A stretch of DNA of 64,000 nucleotides from Hyphomicrobiales bacterium (lineage in GTDB: Bacteria; Pseudomonadota; Alphaproteobacteria; Rhizobiales; Rhizobiaceae): the NCBI GenBank assembly GCA_900473915.1, contig UCNG01000002.1, forward strand, positions 191,078 to 255,077, written 5' to 3'. The first letter of the stretch is position 1. The number at the start of each line of letters is the position of its first letter. Below are positions 62,115 through 64,000 of the stretch, in pieces. The notes under the pieces are model-generated. The model saw only the letters and a list, made by a program, of their open reading frames with translations, was not told the origin of the DNA and did not search any database. The position numbers and the translations under genes are program-made.

Positions 62115-64000
62115 ATGCTTGAGAAGACCTATGACGCCGCGGCCATAGAGCCGAAAATTGCTGAACGCTGGGAAGAAGCGGGTGCATTCAAGGCGGGTGC
62201 AGGCGCGAAGCCGGGAGCCGATCCGTTCGCCGTGGTTATTCCGCCGCCGAACGTCACGGGATCGCTGCATATGGGCCACGCCCTCAACAACACGATCCAG
62301 GACATCATGGTTCGCTTCGAGCGCATGCGCGGCAAGAACGTGCTGTGGCAGCCCGGCATGGATCACGCCGGCATTGCGACGCAGATGGTTGTCGAACGGC
62401 AGCTTGCCGAACGGCAGGAGCCAAACCGTCACGTCATGGGCCGTGAGAAGTTCATCGAGCGGGTCTGGCAGTGGAAGGCTGAATCCGGCGGCATGATTTC
62501 CAATCAGCTTCGCCGCCTTGGCGCCTCGTGCGACTGGTCGCGCGAACGCTTCACGATGGACGAGGGGCTTTCGCGCGCGGTTCTGGAAGTTTTCGTCACG
62601 CTCTACAAGCAGGGCCTGATTTATCGCGACAAGCGTCTGGTCAACTGGGACCCGAAGCTGCTGACGGCGATTTCCGATATCGAAGTTGAATCGCGTGAAA
62701 CGAAAGGCCACCTGTGGCATTTCCGTTATCCGCTTGAGAACGTGCCTTTCGATCCGGAAAACCCGCATACCTATATCGTCGTTGCGACCACGCGCCCGGA
62801 AACCATGCTTGGTGATACCGGCGTTGCGGTCAATCCCAAGGATGGGCGCTACCACGCACTGGTCGGCAACGATGTCGTTTTGCCGCTCGTCGGGCGTCAT
62901 ATTCCAATCGTTGCGGACGATTACGCCGATCCGGAAGCCGGTTCTGGTGCGGTCAAGATCACGCCTGCGCACGATTTCAACGATTTCGAGGTCGGCAAGC
63001 GCAATGACCTGCGCGCCATCAACATCCTGACGCCTGAGGCATCCATTACCCTGAAGGGGAATAACGACTTCCTCGAAGGCCTAGAACTGGCTCCTGAACT
63101 GAAGGCGCTCATCAATGAGCTCGACGGCCAGGATCGTTTTGCGGTTCGCAAGCGCATTGTCGAACTGATGGACGAGCGCGGCTATCTGGAGAAGGTCGAG
63201 GACCACACGCACGCCGTTCCGCACGGTGATCGTGGCGGCGTGCCGATCGAACCTTACCTGACCGACCAGTGGTATGTGAATGCTGCCGAACTGGCCAAGC
63301 CGGCGATGGTTGCGGTTCGCAACGGCACCACGCAGATCGTGCCGAAGAACTGGGAAAAGACCTATTTCGACTGGATGGAAAACATCCAGCCATGGTGCGT
63401 CTCGCGCCAGCTCTGGTGGGGGCACCAGATTCCGGCCTGGTACGGTCCCGATGGCAAATGCTTCGTCGAAAAGAGCGAGGCGGAAGCCAAGGCCTCCGCA
63501 CGCGCGCACTACGGCGAAGATGTTGCACTGGAACGCGACACCGACGTTCTCGATACGTGGTTCTCGTCTGCCCTATGGCCGTTCTCGACGCTCGGCTGGC
63601 CGGACAAAACGCCGGAACTTGCCACCTATTATCCGACCAGTGTTCTGGTTACGGGGTTTGACATCCTGTTCTTCTGGGTTGCCCGCATGATGATGATGGG
63701 CCTCCACTTCATGGAGGAAATCCCGTTCCACACGGTCTACCTGCATGCTTTGGTTCGCGACAAGAACGGCGCGAAAATGTCGAAGTCGAAGGGCAATGTC
63801 ATCGATCCGCTGGAGCTGATGGATGAATACGGTGCCGACGCGCTCCGGTTCACCCTTGCCATCATGGCCGCTCAGGGCCGTGACGTGAAGCTCGATCCGG
63901 CACGTATCGCAGGCTATCGCAATTTCGGCACCAAGCTGTGGAACGCAACACGCTTTGCCCAGATGAACGGCGTGAAGCTCGACGCCGGTTTCAAGCCCGA
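62115..64000 (+). CDS. valS: Valyl-tRNA synthetase (3' end cut by window)
   Basis: Class Ia synthetase charging tRNA-Val and editing Thr. The visible part runs 628 residues from [20 protein letters not shown]. It has the HIGH-type site [10 protein letters not shown] (about residue 50), the CP1 editing domain (about 190-350, [16 protein letters not shown]), [35 protein letters not shown], and KMSKS at about 554 ([16 protein letters not shown]). The C-terminal anticodon-binding and coiled-coil parts lie beyond the right edge. Confidence 0.97.
   Translation, partial: MLEKTYDAAAIEPKIAERWEEAGAFKAGAGAKPGADPFAVVIPPPNVTGSLHMGHALNNTIQDIMVRFERMRGKNVLWQPGMDHAGIATQMVVERQLAERQEPNRHVMGREKFIERVWQWKAESGGMISNQLRRLGASCDWSRERFTMDEGLSRAVLEVFVTLYKQGLIYRDKRLVNWDPKLLTAISDIEVESRETKGHLWHFRYPLENVPFDPENPHTYIVVATTRPETMLGDTGVAVNPKDGRYHALVGNDVVLPLVGRHIPIVADDYADPEAGSGAVKITPAHDFNDFEVGKRNDLRAINILTPEASITLKGNNDFLEGLELAPELKALINELDGQDRFAVRKRIVELMDERGYLEKVEDHTHAVPHGDRGGVPIEPYLTDQWYVNAAELAKPAMVAVRNGTTQIVPKNWEKTYFDWMENIQPWCVSRQLWWGHQIPAWYGPDGKCFVEKSEAEAKASARAHYGEDVALERDTDVLDTWFSSALWPFSTLGWPDKTPELATYYPTSVLVTGFDILFFWVARMMMMGLHFMEEIPFHTVYLHALVRDKNGAKMSKSKGNVIDPLELMDEYGADALRFTLAIMAAQGRDVKLDPARIAGYRNFGTKLWNATRFAQMNGVKLDAGFKP

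Overview
This window is chromosomal core sequence from an alphaproteobacterium of the Hyphomicrobiales, most likely a Brucella/Ochrobactrum-type Brucellaceae. The evidence is the gene order (scpB-tatABC-serS-surE-pcm-nlpD; yajC-secDF-Mth938-NDUFAF6-like; rne-amiC-mrcA-prfB; desulfurase-sufBCDS-DUF59; pcm-tolC; popZ-valS), the alphaproteobacterial markers (PopZ, NDUFA12, Irr/RirA-type iron biology, DUF1127 plus CCUCCUCCC hairpins, a fused SecDF) and about 100-bp palindromic mosaics that resemble the Bru-RS elements of Brucella. I see no prophage, insertion sequence, integron or CRISPR array. scpB is cut by the left edge and valS by the right edge.

Layout. 1-6.8 kb: segregation factor ScpB, the Tat translocase, seryl-tRNA synthetase, SurE, Pcm and an NlpD-like lipoprotein with a degenerate LytM domain. 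6.9-12 kb: a DUF815 ATPase on the minus strand, then the Sec accessory genes yajC and secDF, followed by an Mth938 protein and a catalytically incomplete phytoene-synthase-like protein; these two resemble mitochondrial complex I assembly factors. 12-13.8 kb: trmFO and, upstream of it on the same strand, a small DUF1127 gene followed by four hairpins whose loops all carry CCTCCTCCC (a cuckoo/CcsR-type small RNA locus). 14-21.6 kb: a DUF2157/GDYXXLXY membrane pair, tRNA-Leu(UAG), trigger factor, gatB, two GNAT acetyltransferases, an NDUFA12 homologue and a DUF2155 protein. 21.6-27.1 kb (minus): aat, accC, accB, aroQ, a DsbA-like protein and an M48 metalloprotease. 27.3-40.2 kb: an aminotransferase, RNase E, an amidase, PBP1a, RF2 with its programmed frameshift, a second LytM protein with intact metal ligands, a DUF455 protein and a Bcp peroxiredoxin.

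40.5-53.7 kb: a 1147-residue AsmA/DUF3971-type protein, tyrS, an SMR transporter, an alpha/beta hydrolase and a complete SUF iron-sulfur operon. The SUF operon is preceded by a TGA-N9-TCA iron-responsive operator candidate and interrupted by a strong hairpin-plus-U-tract between sufD and sufS. 53.7-64 kb: tRNA-Thr(UGU), nadK, a DEAD-box helicase, a TfoX-N protein, sufA (detached from the suf operon), a secreted NTF2-like protein, a CopZ-like copper chaperone behind a CueR-type promoter, a second Pcm-family methyltransferase next to tolC/bepC, popZ and valS.

Themes that tie the genes together are envelope building (Tat, Sec, NlpD/AmiC/PBP1a/LytM, AsmA-like, TolC), iron-sulfur and complex I biogenesis, and translation (four aminoacylation-related genes, RF2, trigger factor, TrmFO, two tRNAs). 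The most striking non-coding features are the DUF1127-linked hairpin array at 13.46-13.62 kb, the prfB frameshift, the MerR-type copZ promoter and the suf operator and internal terminator.
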